A stretch of 64,000 nucleotides of DNA, taken from Pisolithus tinctorius (taxonomy: Eukaryota; Basidiomycota; Agaricomycetes; Boletales; Pisolithaceae). The DNA lies in assembly GCA_024663395.1 (NCBI GenBank), contig JANFAH010000002.1, positions 3,472,001 to 3,536,000 of the forward strand, in the 5' to 3' direction. Made by a program: the position numbers and the translations under genes. Shown piece by piece: positions 10,834 through 21,895 of the stretch; within the stretch, counting starts at the first letter, position 1, and each line of letters opens with the position of its first letter. The notes under the pieces were generated by a model. The model had not been told where the DNA came from. It worked only from the letters and a program-made list of their open reading frames with translations, and searched no databases.

Positions 10834-11015
10834 GTGAAGTGTCCACTACAAGTCTGTAGAGTGAGAAAAGAACATAATAAAAGATAAAATGCGAAATGAG
10901 GTGCACAGGCACCACATATGAACAGTGAAGTGTCCACTACAAGTCTGTAGAGTGAGAAAAGAACATAATAAAAGATAAAATGCGAAATGAGGTGCACAGG
11001 CACCACATATGAACA
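10743..11015 (-). repeat. Three tandem ~91-bp copies of the copia LTR head
   Basis: Units 10743-10833, 10834-10924 and 10925-11015 each run from an AAGTGTCCACTACAAG-type start (the first differs slightly) to CATATGAACA. They repeat only the 5' part of LTR-C. The second and third are almost identical, so the expansion is recent relative to the LTR. Confidence 0.9.
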
Positions 11016-11288
11016 GCTTCTGCACCTCTTTCCTCATTTTATTTATTACTTCTATCATTTTCTGCACTGATTTAAAGCCACTATTTTCGCTTTTTTCACA
11101 TCCAGTGTTGTGTGTTATTGTGATACTGTTTATCTTTATTTACCAATTTTGTGCACTTAGCAATGTGTGCGCAGTGTATTTTTCTCTTCAGTCTCTGATA
11201 CTGGGCACAAGGTAAATGTCCCCAGTTAATCATTGACTATTAGTCTCTGACACTGGGCACAAGGCCTAAAAGTTGGGTTGTTTGAACA
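11016..11288 (+). repeat. Copia LTR-C2-type fragment
   Basis: Plus-oriented; carries two copies of AGTCTCTGA.ACTGGGCACAAGG and ends TTTGAACA at 11288. The head is cut at the tandem array. Confidence 0.75.
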
Positions 11289-12043
11289 GGTAAGGTGAGC
11301 AAGTGCTCAACAGGAAGATAATGTGCCCCACAGTTCTGGGAACACAGCATGAAGGTTCAGCAGCCTGATGGTCCACAATGCCCATGAGACCATCCTCATG
11401 AAGCAGGCCAGGAATCTGGTTCATCAGGCCCATAACTCATACAGAGGGACCACACCTTGTTAAACTGTCTAGTCAAGTTATAGGTAGATGATGATCCTGC
11501 AACACCTAGTTACATGACAGTGGACCAGCACACCTGTTCATATGTGGTGCCTGTGCACCTCATTTTGCAGTTTGTCTTTTATTATGTTCTGTTCTCACTC
11601 TACAGACTTGTAGTTGGCACTTTGCTTCACTCTAACTGTCCTTGGTTTGCTTTTGTTCATTATTTACATTTGTTCATCATTTTTGCACACTTACTGCTCT
11701 GTGCCCAGTGAAATTTTCTTCAGTCTCTTACACTGGGCACAAGGCCTAACAGTTGGGTTATTTGAACAACACCAAATCCTGGTTGCTGGAAGGCAACCCC
11801 AAGATGCCACCAGCATGTCTCCAATAGTTAGCCTCCAGCATAGAAAAGTGAACTGACCTTTGCACATGACTAGTGAGGGTGATGGGGAAAGAGACAGGCC
11901 AAGTGTGCAATGAACAGAATGAGATTGCAATTGTGATATCAGTGCTACAAATATTGTTTGGGAAATGTACAGAGTAAAATGGTATCAGGGAATGGCGAAG
12001 GAAGTTGCTGACTATTTGAACCATAACCATGCAGTGCAGTTGG
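11289..12043. other. Unassigned sequence around copia solo LTRs
   Basis: Apart from the solo LTR at 11535-11768, this stretch gives broken frames on both strands and no domain I recognise. It may be more of the decayed gene at 12338-14308, but I cannot align it. Confidence 0.35.
11535..11768 (+). mobile_element. Copia solo LTR (LTR-C) with ACACC duplication
   Basis: 234 bp, TGTTCATATG...TTTGAACA, flanked by ACACC at 11530-11534 and 11769-11773. Confidence 0.95.
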
Positions 12044-12332
12044 TGTTCAGATAACCACAACTTCAGGCCACTTGTGCCCAGTGTAAGAGACTAATATTAA
12101 AGTAAATACTACAGGAAACATACCTTGTGCCCAGTGTAAGAGACTGGAGAAAATTTCACTGGGCACAGAGCAGTAGGTGCGCAAAAATGATAAACAAATG
12201 CAAATAATAAACAAAAGCAAACCAAGGACACTTAGAGTGGAGCTAAGTGTCCACTACAAGTCTATAGAGTGAGAAAAGAACATAATAAAATAGAAAATGC
12301 GAAATGAGGTGCACAGGCACCACATATGAACA
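12044..12332 (-). mobile_element. Copia solo LTR, minus strand, GTTGG duplication
   Basis: 289 bp flanked by GTTGG at 12039-12043 and 12333-12337. The reverse complement starts TGTTCATATG. Confidence 0.94.
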
Positions 12333-12927
12333 GTTGGAATAAGGCAGGGAAGAAGGGACAGATGACCAAAAGTATTAAAGAATGACTGTACATAAAATAT
12401 AGCTAATTTCTTTTCCATTGCCCAGACATGTGATGATCACTAGTGGCATAATTGGCTCTGCCAAGTCCAAGGGGCATCCTGGCCAAACAGCCAGTAATGC
12501 CCAGAACTTCTCTACATACTTCCATTTTGATTGAAAGTCAGATGAGCTGAGGCCTTGAATTTGCTGAGGGAAAGGCTCAGCACACATGGTGAGTTCTGGA
12601 TCACCAGGGAAAATCTGCATAGAGTTCATTAACAGCACACTCCTGGTGAGATAAAATTGTACATACCTGCCAGACATGATCAAGCTGCTCTGAATCCCAA
12701 TCTGAACACAAGCTGGGCATCATCACATGGTCATGAGCAACCAACTTGAACCAGAAGTTGTGTTCATATAAATGAATTGTACATGGCTAGGTATGTCATG
12801 TTGGAGGCTGACAAGCTCAGTTCTGAAGAGGGTGGCAGATTCATGTAGTTGGTTGCCAGAAATGTGGACAAAATCTGTTTGGAATTGTGATCAGGAAATC
12901 CCACCAGGACCAAGGGATACTGGGAGA

Positions 12928-13103
12928 TGTTGCAATAAATGCAACCAGACAGGGGATTGAACCCTGGACCTCCCAGGTTTCGACCGGGTGCTCTAACCAC
13001 TGAGCTATTTGGTCAAGGTATCCTGGCTTACTTGGTGTGGTTTAACCACCAAGTGCTAGTAGGGACTAGCATTGCTGAGTGCTGGAGTACTACACTTGCA
13101 ACA
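12928..13103 (-). mobile_element. 176-bp TG...CA element carrying a tRNA-like sequence, copy 3
   Basis: Perfect GGAGA duplication at 12923-12927 and 13104-13108. Same length and ends as copies 1 and 2, in the opposite orientation. Confidence 0.92.
12942..13014 (-). tRNA. tRNA-like sequence inside the 176-bp element, copy 3
   Basis: 73 nt. Anticodon stem CCCGG/CTGGG and loop TCGAAAC, which places GAA at 34-36 but with C at position 33. D and T arms are intact, with the same A and B boxes as copies 1 and 2. It keeps CpG where the other copies have TpG or CpA, so it is nearest the ancestral sequence there. Confidence 0.62.
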
Positions 13104-14308
13104 GGAGATGCATCTGAGGCAGAACAATGAGTGATCCAATGCACTTGAGAGATTAGCCAATTCCTCAGGTACCTCTGCTGGTGATTGGAGGGCTTCCCCT
13201 CACAAACAGACTTGGGCTGGGACAGAAGTAAGCTACTTTGGGCATGTTGGGACTAACCCTTTTTGCATCCTTGTTCACATCCTTCAGGGCAGCATGCCAT
13301 GCAGAAATTGCAGGGGGAATAGCAGGATTGCCAAGGTCTTCCCACAGCTCAGGATTCAGAATGACTGACAGCTTGGATCCTCTCAAGCCCACAGGGGGAT
13401 CTGAGGAAAATGTTAAACATGCTGAGACAAAATGAATAGGATATGTACATGGCTGATTACATTGTCATGCCCTGCCTGTCCTAACAGCTCCTGTACTTGA
13501 ACTTGGCACCACTGGAACTTGCAGCATTAGAAGCTGTGGGACCTGTGCTTGTGGGAGTTGTGGCCACACTACTGCTGGTGCATGGTAGTTCCAGCCAGGG
13601 AGCCACAAGTTGCTCAAGCCCAATCACTGGGCCTTGTCAAGTGTGCCTGTGGTGTGATTCACCAGGGTGGTACCAGGTGCTGGGCCATTTCAGCATCTGC
13701 CCAACCTCAATGGTCTTCAACACTTGCATGTCTGGGGTGTACAATTGGGTTTCCAGACCATCCTGACAGGCATGTGTATTTTGAAAAGGTGCTGGCAAAT
13801 GTTGGGGTCTGTCATGAATGCCCCAATCTAGCTGTTAAGTGAATTGACAAAAGTGCCCATAACAGGGTTGAGGTCTGTGTCCAGATATTCTAGCATGCCA
13901 AAGACATCTAGGAGAAGGTGTTGACAAAAAGCAACCAATATTGCTGTCTCAAAAGATAAATGTAAATGGGAGTTGCTAGAGAAAATTTTAATTAGTGAAA
14001 TCTGAACCAGAAAAAAATCATACCTTCAGATGCAGGAGATGTCACTGACATGACCCCAGCCATGGATCTGGTCTCAGAGGACCTTCATAGTGGGGGTGCT
14101 TCTTTAGCCAATCTTGCAAATGTTCATCTAGTCAATTATAAATGGTCTCCATTGACTTCCACTTGTCAGCATGAATCCTGCCAACCTTGAAGGCCAAACC
14201 TCTTTCCAGCACAAATCCTCCACAGACTGGGTGATGTTCCACCACATTCACTTCCATGTTGGGTTGTCTCCATAGGCCACTTTCCAAGGGACACATGGAC
14301 TCCATGTT

Positions 14309-15503
14309 TGTTACACTGAGACCAAAGTCAAAGCATAGGGTGAGCTCAGTTGCAGACTATGGTTTCTACTGAGTGAACAGTTGCAGTAACAGTAACTCTT
14401 GTAAATGACAAGGGATTTGACAATGCCTTAGTAGGAGTGACTTCCTAAGGAAGTACTGAGGGTGAAGTTCTGAGGAACACTGCATATGATTGAGCAGCTC
14501 AAGTCTGGAGTTCCAGGACTTGAGCTGACAGACTAAATACTGTACAAGAACAGACCATGAAGCATCCACATGTATTGAGGTAATTATGCTATTGGTTGAA
14601 CAATAACATCACATGTCCATGGCAATCCATGAGGTACTAATGCTACTGGTGGAAGTATAAGGCCATCAGAACAAGGAGAAGATGGCTGTAAAAGGAAAGT
14701 AAGTCCAACAGAAAGGAAATGAGGTGTCAAGTCTGGGCCTACTCTGACCAACTCCAATGCTAGACAAGGTCTGGGGAGAGGTACAGAAGCAAGTCTGACA
14801 CAGAGGAAAGGAACTCTGACTAGCAGAGTGTTGGCAGAAACAAAGTCCACCAAGGTGGAGGCAGAGTAGAATGAGGGGGTTGGGTTTAGTTCATGCACTA
14901 CCCCCTTGCACAATCTCAGCCCTTGTATTTCAGAGGTAGAGACCAGATGGAAGTTTGGAGGTAACTCCAACAGACAAAAGACAGTGAGAAGGAGTAGGAA
15001 CTAAGTTGATATTCATACTGAAGAACAGCAGAGTATGGTACATGCTTTTATACTACTATAGAGGTACAGTAATCAAAATCAGAACTGACATATGGGGACT
15101 TGTAAATTTTCAAGTAAAAACTTCCTAGACAACAAATGAAGGGAAGACAGAGAACATATGATGGGTAACATAGAACAAACCAAAAAGGAAATAGTCCAGG
15201 CACTGGACCACATGGTGTGCACACTGTGGAGTACCTGACTGTGCACTGTCAAGGAGAAGCCCAAAGGGAGATCACATGATCTCCTAGAGAACAGCCCATG
15301 CAGTCTGATGGTAGACCAGTACAAGTCCAACAGCAGTCAGAGCAGAGAAGGCTCATAAATGACAGAGGGCAGGTGGAGTTGGTGCACAGTGAGTGAATGA
15401 CTGGCAGAGAAAGGTGCAGAGTGAGTGGAGACTTAGGATAAAGATAAATGCATGGTCATGACATGAGGCATACTCAAGGCAAGACAGGGGGTGAAATGTA
15501 ACA
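14309..15503 (-). mobile_element. Family 3 chromovirus 3' LTR (LTR3), split by a solo LTR1
   Basis: 451 bp after removing 14725-15463 and one TGAGG. In the minus direction it starts TGTTACATTTC next to a polypurine tract and ends AGTGTAACA. The second LTR3 at 56778-57229 has 452 bp and the same ends. Confidence 0.92.
14725..15463 (-). mobile_element. Solo LTR1 with TGAGG duplication
   Basis: 739 bp, TGTCATGACC...CTTGACA in the minus direction. TGAGG flanks it at 14720-14724 and 15464-15468, inside LTR3, so it is younger than the family 3 element. Confidence 0.95.
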
Positions 15504-15514
15504 TTACCCCCCTT
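15504..15514 (-). other. Polypurine tract of the family 3 element
   Basis: AAGGGGGGTAA in the minus direction, directly before the LTR3 start. This is the plus-strand primer site in LTR retrotransposons. The same sequence precedes the second LTR3 (57230-57240). Confidence 0.8.
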
Positions 15515-16636
15515 CTAAGGTCTGAAGTCCCTGACTTCAAACTACCCCCCATAAGGTTCTCTGGTCATGTTTAGTGATGGCAGAGTCATTGAAGTTGAAG
15601 TTGTTATCATATTCATCATTGTCCTCACTTCCAATGAGGGTACTATCATCCACCAGCCCAGGGGTAGAGACTCTTTCACCTAAGGGGCAGTGAGGGCATA
15701 TGGATGGGCACTGGGCTTGAGTATGCCCAGGATGAGTGGCATGACACAAAGGACATTCATAGAGGTTACAGTTTACTCAGATATGTCTGAGATGGCAGCA
15801 GACATAGCATGCATGACAGTAGCATGGGTCAGAAGGTGTTAAGGGCTGGCTTGTCAGCTGAGAACTTGCTAAGAGTCAGAGATGGTGGTAAGTTAAGGGG
15901 GAAGTAGGCAATTGCCTCAACCCAATTCATAGTAAATGCCAACTCCTCTGCAGAGATGCCAAAGGTGGAAACAGGGTTGACTACAGAAGCTGACAAAGAG
16001 GAGCATGAGACTTGCAGAGATGAGGGTTAGGGCCTGAGAGACAACAAGCACAGGGTCTGTCTGCTCTTTGAAGAGAGCCAGAGGATGATGGTGACAACAC
16101 TGGAGGGGATGATGACATGGAGGAGGTTGGGGGAGAGGCTGCAGTTGAGGGTCTTTGTGACCCAGGAGGGGGAGGGGCAACCAGCATAGGGTGCTCACTA
16201 ACATTATAAATGAGGTCTGTGCCTCCAAGTACATCAAAGAGTCTAAGGAGCAGGGGAACCTGCTCATGGGTGATTTCATTCAAGATGGTGTGGGCAGGGG
16301 ATAGAAGGGGGTTCTGTCAGTTCACATAATGGGAAAGATCCTCAAGCCAAAGGGCTTGGATAGTTGTGTGATAGACAAGGTCGAGAGGGGAGTCCTCATT
16401 GACCTCATGGTAGACAGTGCCAATGATGGCAGGATCAGTGATGAAGAGGCAGTATGAGTTTATCATTAGTTCACTGGCAGGCTGTCACTGGTGGTGAGCA
16501 AAGGGGGTGTGGTGATGGGAGACCTCATGAGGGTGGGAGTAGCAATGAGGAGGCATTTTGATGGAGACAGTTCTGATGACACAAGAAGAATGTCAAGTGG
16601 GTTGTTTCTGGGGATGGACATCTCTTGGGAAACATT
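15515..16636 (-). pseudogene. 3' accessory zinc-knuckle ORF of the family 3 element, copy 1
   Basis: Lies between the chromodomain and the 3' LTR, on the same strand as pol. Broken frames give an Ala/Leu-rich helical part ending EQVPLLLRLFDVLGGTDLIY, then a Pro/Ser linker and RPCACCLSGPNPHLCKSH. The Cys-rich tail has CPGHTQ-type spacing (here HPGHTQAQCPSICPHC) and is followed by an acidic Asp/Asn-rich end. The better copy at 57267-58368 shows the full knuckle. Nucleic-acid binding is inferred from the knuckle; the role is unknown. Neither gag nor an envelope protein is an obvious match. Confidence 0.65.
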
Positions 16637-17200
16637 TCTTATATGCAGAGTGTATCATCCACATGTTCAAGGTGTGTTTCTTTTTGCCATGAGTTCTTGG
16701 AGGATGGGTAGCCTTTCCATTTGATTAACAAGGCATGTCTGGACCTTTTATGGCTGACTATTGCCTCAACTTCATACTCTTCTTCTTCATTGATGAGGTC
16801 AGGTGGTGGAGCCAGGAAGTTTGTTCCATGGATATCATTTTCATGACAGGGTGATAAGAGGGAAGCATGGAAGATGTTGTGAATCTTCCATTGTGTGGGA
16901 ATCACAAGGTGGTACATAATCAGAGATAGGATGTTGGAGATGATGAAGGGTCCTTCTCTTTTTGGAGTGAGTTTTCTACTTTCATAGGAGCATTTTAGGT
17001 TTTGGGCTTCTAGCTGGACCTTATCACCTTTTTGAAACAGGGTGAAGGGTCTAGAAGATCTGTCTTTCATCATTTTTTGGGCTAGATCATGGGCTGCAAG
17101 GGCTTCTTCTCTAGCCTTTCAGACTCCTTCCAGTCTAGACTTGGCAGGGGAAGATGGGTGTCTGCAATCAGGGACAGAAGAGGTTTCAGTTCATAGCTGT

Positions 17201-17775
17201 TGTCAAGTCTGGGTCTTCACTGGTCCAAAGCTGGTCCAGAGTCTGGTCAGGGGTCAGAGGGTAGACAAGGAACTAGACAGTTGGACTGTTGGACTTAGCA
17301 ACTGCAGTGCTATTCCCTTGTGTGGGCCATAGTCTGGTTGAGAGGCAGAAGTCAGAGATCAGAGGGACCAGGTTAGATGAGACTAGATTGATTTCAGACT
17401 GAGGCTAAACAGATTATCCTATGGCTTAAATACTAGAGGTAACCTAAGTATAACATAGCACTGGAGACCAGTTTGCACCAGTACAGCGATGGTTGGTAAA
17501 CTGATTGGTAAGTAATGTTACAAAGAATATTGTCAAGCAAGACTATGAACAAAGGATTTACCAGGAACTGGGGCAGGACTTGTGGCTGGGCCGGGTGTTA
17601 CACTGGCCCAGTACTAACTGAGTGGACAACTTGATTGGGCACTGCCTTGCAGTGCCTCATGAGCTAACACATTTCTAGGTTGAAGGGTTAAGGCTGGGAC
17701 TGAGGCAAGGGTTGGGTGAGACTGGTCAAGACCAGAGTAGAGCCAGTCTAGGGTGGTCTAGACATGGTTGTGACA
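17201..17775 (-). mobile_element. Solo LTR2b with GCTGT duplication
   Basis: 575 bp, ends TGTCA.../...TTGACA, flanked by GCTGT at 17196-17200 and 17776-17780, between the integrase core and the chromodomain of the family 3 element. Related to LTR2 but clearly diverged; further LTR2b scraps lie at 41478-41617. Confidence 0.93.
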
Positions 17776-18486
17776 GCTGTACATGAGGTAGAATGGCAAT
17801 TGGTGGGTGATGGAATGGGGTCAGTGGTTATGCACAAATTCTGCCATGGGAAGGTTGTCCACCCAAAGAGTGGGATCATTCTGGCAAAAGATGTGGAGGT
17901 ATGTTTCAATCTCCTGGTTGACACATTCTATTTCTCCATCTGTCTGGGGATGGTATGCAGTGGAAAGGGCAAGGGAGTATCCCAAGAGGGATGTGAGTTC
18001 TTTTGCAAAGGCTGAGGCAAACTGAGGGCCTTGATCAGAGATGATTTTGTTGTACAACCCAAAGTGGGAGCAGACCTTTTTGAAAAACAGGGGTGCAATG
18101 TCAGCAGTGGAGGCAGTTTTCTTGGTGGATGATAAAATTACCCCCTTTGTAAGCCCATGGTCTACAATGACCAGAAGGGAATTGTAACCCTTGGAAAGGG
18201 GTAAGTCAGTGACCAGATCACAAGAGATTTTTGGAAGGGGTGGGTCAAGGTTGAGGGAATGGGTGTAAGGGGAGGGGTCATTGGGTGAGTGTTTACTTTA
18301 TTCTGCTGGCATGTAGCACAGCCTTCAACATAGTTCCAGATGAAGGATGTGAGTCCAGGCCAGCAAAACTTGGAAGAGATGAGTTGTCAGGTGTTTAAGA
18401 CAACAGGGTGTCCTGCAGAGGGATGGTCATGATGGTTGGACACAACAGTCTGTCAGAGGGAGGGGACATTGGGGATGTACACCCAG

Positions 18487-19510
18487 TGTGAGTCAAAGTG
18501 TGGTTCAATGGTGAAAACCAACCAAAACCAACACAAAAGATAATGATAATGAGTGGTGGTGTGCCTACATGGTACCTAGATGGTGGGACCTTTTTATTTG
18601 GGAGGGTTTTTGTGAGCTACAACACTCAAAGACAAGTGCTGAGGGTTGGGGGTGCTCCAGACAAAGAAGGAGCAGGAATGCAAGAGGAGGTGATGGGGTA
18701 GACTGCTGTCAGCCTACAGGAGGATGGATGATGACTTAATTCAATGTTCTGAGCTGTTCTGAGCTCAGGGAGGGCTTGGAGCAAAGTATATTGATAATAG
18801 ACAATGATAAGTGAAGTAGTTGATAGCTAGACCCTTAATAAAGTCTCAACTATCAAAGCTGATGAATGATTTACTGAGAGATGATAAAATGTGAGCAAGA
18901 GGGGCTCTCTGATGTCTTCTTCCTTGTTCAGCTATCTAAGTACAGTGATTTATATACAGTACAGGCACATTGCCTATGGCAAACAAGGTGCAAACACTTG
19001 GTAAGTGATTAGTAAGTGATAAGTAAGGAATGTAAGCAGTGGGTAATCAACTTAGAAGGCATTGGTGAGCATTGGTAAGGATAAGTAAGCCAAAAAGCTA
19101 AGAATCAGTAAGCAAAGTCAAATGATTGGTAAGTATTGGCAACAGGTGAGTCAAGGACAGTCAGAATAAGGGGACAAGCAAAATGATTGATGTCAAGGTG
19201 GCCATATCAGAAGAATTAGTGAAATGAGCATCTTTTGGAGGGAGTGCTGTAGAAATGTGTGGAGTGCACAGATCCTTTCCAATTTTGGAAGGTAGGATCA
19301 TGTGACTGAGCACTATAAGTGAGTGTGGGAATGGTGTTGGTATCTGTGGAATTGGTGGAGATACATCAAACACTGGAATGCCATACATGGGTGCTTAAGA
19401 ATTTTTATTGGTGCTTAACTCACTTCCTTCCTTTTCCTTTGGCATTGATGACTTGTTCTTGTGTGATGGATGACTGCCAACATCCCTGGCTGTCATTTTT
19501 CACATGAGGG
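18487..19510 (-). mobile_element. LTR4 plus end of its upstream ORF, inserted in integrase
   Basis: LTR4 (about 18487-19165) matches 49324-50002 closely. In the minus direction it is preceded by the same coding stretch as at 50728-51000 (KIGKDLCTPHISTALPPKD at 19220-19290). It splits the family 3 integrase between the post-RNase H region and the zinc finger. The downstream part of the LTR4-linked ORF is missing here. Confidence 0.7.
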
Positions 19511-20444
19511 TTATAGGTTTCATCTCCATTTATCAGCATTATCCATGTCCACATCACCAAACACCTTTGGTGTGTGACACCAGTCTTTGTAGAGTACAAT
19601 GCCATTATCAAACTTCCAGTCAGAGAGGTGTGACTTGAAGGGAATGGGCATGTCCACATTTTCTATGGCTTGAAGAGCTGTTTGTATGACAGGGTCTGAC
19701 ATTGAGGAAGAGGCAACCTGTTGAGTAAGGTTGGTGTCAATGAGATTTACAAACATAGTTTGGGGAAGGAGGGTTACTCCTTTGTTATCTTCATCTTCAT
19801 CAGGGACATGGTCAGGGCAGTGGGAGAGCACATCAGGTGCTACCAGGTCTTTGCCTGGGATGTGTTCAAGTTGCAGATTGAAGTCTGCAAGATCAAGGAG
19901 CCAGCAAGCCTGGTGATGGTTCAAGTTCTGGGGAGTTTTGAAATAGGTCAGATCCTTATGGTCAGTAAAGACCTTGACTGGGAATGGGGAACCATGAAGG
20001 TAGTGCCTCCAGGTTTTTAACCCTTGAATAACCCCTAACAGTTCTCTGTCATAGATGTCATAGTTTCTTTCTATGGGGTTAAACAACTGGGAGATAAAGG
20101 CACAGGGCTGCCACTGGCCATTAGAGTCTTGTTGGAGGGAGAACTCCTCTAGTTGCATACTTGGAGGCATCATAGTAATAGTGAATGACCAAGAAGTGTC
20201 AGGCATTCAGAGGGTTGGTTGGGCCATGACAATTCTTTTCAGAAGTTCAAAGGTATTCTGACAGTTCTTTGACCATTCCCAAGCAACAGTTTTCTTGGTG
20301 AGGTCAATCAGCAGTCTGGCAATGTCCAAATAGTAAGGGATGAATCTTTGATAGAAAATTGCAAATCCTAGGAAGGATTGCACATCATTAACCTTCTTTG
20401 GGATGGGCCATTTGGCAATGCCTTGGACTTTAACATGGCTGGAG

Positions 20445-21895
20445 GCGACCAAGAATGACTGAAAAAAACTGAAAAACAAGTGGGAGGGCTTTGGCACAAC
20501 TAAAGATGACTGCTGGAGGTGAAAACAAGAGCACAAATAGCAGAGGTACAACCCTGGAAGACTGAGGGGTTCTTGAAGCTGAACACAGAAAACCAGTTCA
20601 ATGGGGACTCAAGTGGCTCAGAACTGTGCCAAAGGGCAGAGAATACAATGAAAGGCAACTGGGGGTGGTGACCTGCAGCACTAAGATGCCAAAAATGAGC
20701 CAGAAACACTGCCAAGAGTAAAACTCTGGCAGCAGGGGGGGGAGAGGGTGATTCTGGGGGTAATGTGCCAAAAAGCGACCTTGTGTGACTTCAAATGGGT
20801 ATGGGCAACTCCTATGGACTGAGAACAAGCACTGGCAATGATAAATGGCTTAAGATGGCTGAAAAATGGTGGGAAATGGCCCAGGGTAGCTGAAGCAATG
20901 GTCCAAGTGGCTCAAAGGGGTCTCGAATGCGAAAAATGCGGTTCAATGGCAACTGGAATGGTGAAAGACAGACAAAAATGATGGGGAATGAGTGAGGTTG
21001 ATGCAGAAGACCTTGTACAACCAAAAACACAAAGAGAAACAGCTTCAAACAGCCAAAAATGCGACTGGAGAGGGCTCTGGGGGGCAAGGGCACACAAATG
21101 TGGCCAGAAGCACTGTGAATGGCTGGGCAGGGAGCCTACTGGCAGATAGGCGATTGAAGGCAATGAAACAGTGTGCTAGGAGTCTGAAAATGTGCTGGAA
21201 AAATGACTTCGAGAGAGTAAAATGTGACCTGAGGGGACTTTTGAAGGCAAAATGCCTAAAAGCAATTTGACAGGGGGTTCACGCGGCTCAAAACAGCTGG
21301 ATAGGAGTGAAAAGCGAACACAGGTGATGACCTACAACTCCAGAGGGCCAAAAAGCGAAATCCAGGCAGGAGGAGGAGGAGGAAGGGATCCAAGCTAAGC
21401 AGAGCCCCTTGTGGTGGGCTCCAGTTGTAGGAATAGGGAATTGATGGTACCTAGAATTAGTAAATCTTGGTGATGGGCAAGTATTGTGCTCAATCCAAAA
21501 AGGAGGTTCTTGCTGGAGAAAAGAAGTGTAGTAAAAAGGTGAAAAATGCAAACTGGAAAGAAAACTTAGCTCTGGGCTGCTGCCTGCTATACTAAACCTA
21601 TTGCCAGTCCTCCTGGCCCTTTGGGTACTCCCCAAAGTAATAATTCTAACCTCAAAAACTTGCCAAAATGCAAGATGAAATCACCCTACTACTGAGGGCC
21701 TCTGACATGGATTTCTTGTTTTTGGTAAACTGAACTCATGTGAACACAGTGTGTGTGCTTGGTCAGCAACATGGCTGCTCACTACCAAGTCCAGTGGTAC
21801 AAACATGAAAAACAAAAGAAATAAATAAAACAAAAGGAAACCCTCCACCCCTAAACTCCTGACCAAGACAGCTTCTCCTAGGGAATTTGAACTTG
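20445..21895. other. Unassigned repeat-like region with recurring AAAA(A/T)GCGA motif
   Basis: No domain on either strand. The motif AAAA(A/T)GCGA or close variants recurs near 20772, 20930, 21056, 21312, 21352 and 21541, often after GCC or GTG. It separates a family 3 RT break from a G1 RT break, so it is probably one or more old insertions. Confidence 0.5.

Larger units (their letters stand above)
12338..14308 (-). pseudogene. Decayed agaricomycete gene of unknown function
   Basis: Read from 14308 downward. An N-terminal stretch contains VLERGLAFKVGRIHADKW, then HLQDWLKKHPHYEGP near 14090-14130. A possible intron follows near 13965-14020 (GTATGA to CTCTAG in the reverse direction). Next come GAFMTDPNICQHLFKIHMPV near 13760-13830, PAISAWHAALKDVNKDAKRV near 13260-13320, PSIPWSWWDFL near 12900, and finally FPGDPELTMCAEPF and SFFNTFGHLS-like stretches at 12350-12620. 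The order matches a large hypothetical-protein family I know from Agaricomycetes, often next to transposons; its function is unknown. Many stops and shifts make it dead. The tRNA-bearing element at 12928-13103 is inserted in it, and the family 3 LTR cuts its 5' end. Confidence 0.6.
16639..20440 (-). pseudogene. Family 3 chromovirus pol: RT end, RNase H, integrase, chromodomain
   Basis: From 20440 downward: the RT connection with VQSFLGFAIFYQRFIPYY; RNase H with AFISQLFNPIERNYDIYDRE, TDHKDLTYFKTPQNLNH and LEHIPGKDLVAPDVLSHCPD; then, after an inserted LTR4 unit, the integrase zinc region (HPSAGHP, CATCQQNK). The integrase core has SDQGPQFASAFAKEL and STAYHPQTDGEIE. After another solo LTR come GDKVQLEAQNL, IHNIFHASLL and a chromodomain (EYEVEAIV, LLIKWKGYPSSKNSW). 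Chromodomains direct integration to modified chromatin in chromoviruses. The sequence looks Tf1/sushi-like. Stops, shifts and the missing 5' half (cut at about 20445) make it defective. Confidence 0.88.

Noticed and set aside
10755..11067. Hydrophobic minus-strand peptides with repeated TSSHI/FSHSTDL
   Set aside because: Translation of the tandem copia LTR head array.
9569..13014. Three ordinary host tRNA-Phe genes
   Set aside because: All lie at the same place inside a 176-bp repeat with target duplications, and two lack U33; a mobile origin is more likely.
15504..15536. Envelope-like gene in the 3' region of the family 3 element
   Set aside because: The 3' ORF has zinc knuckles and no signal peptide, fusion peptide or membrane anchor.
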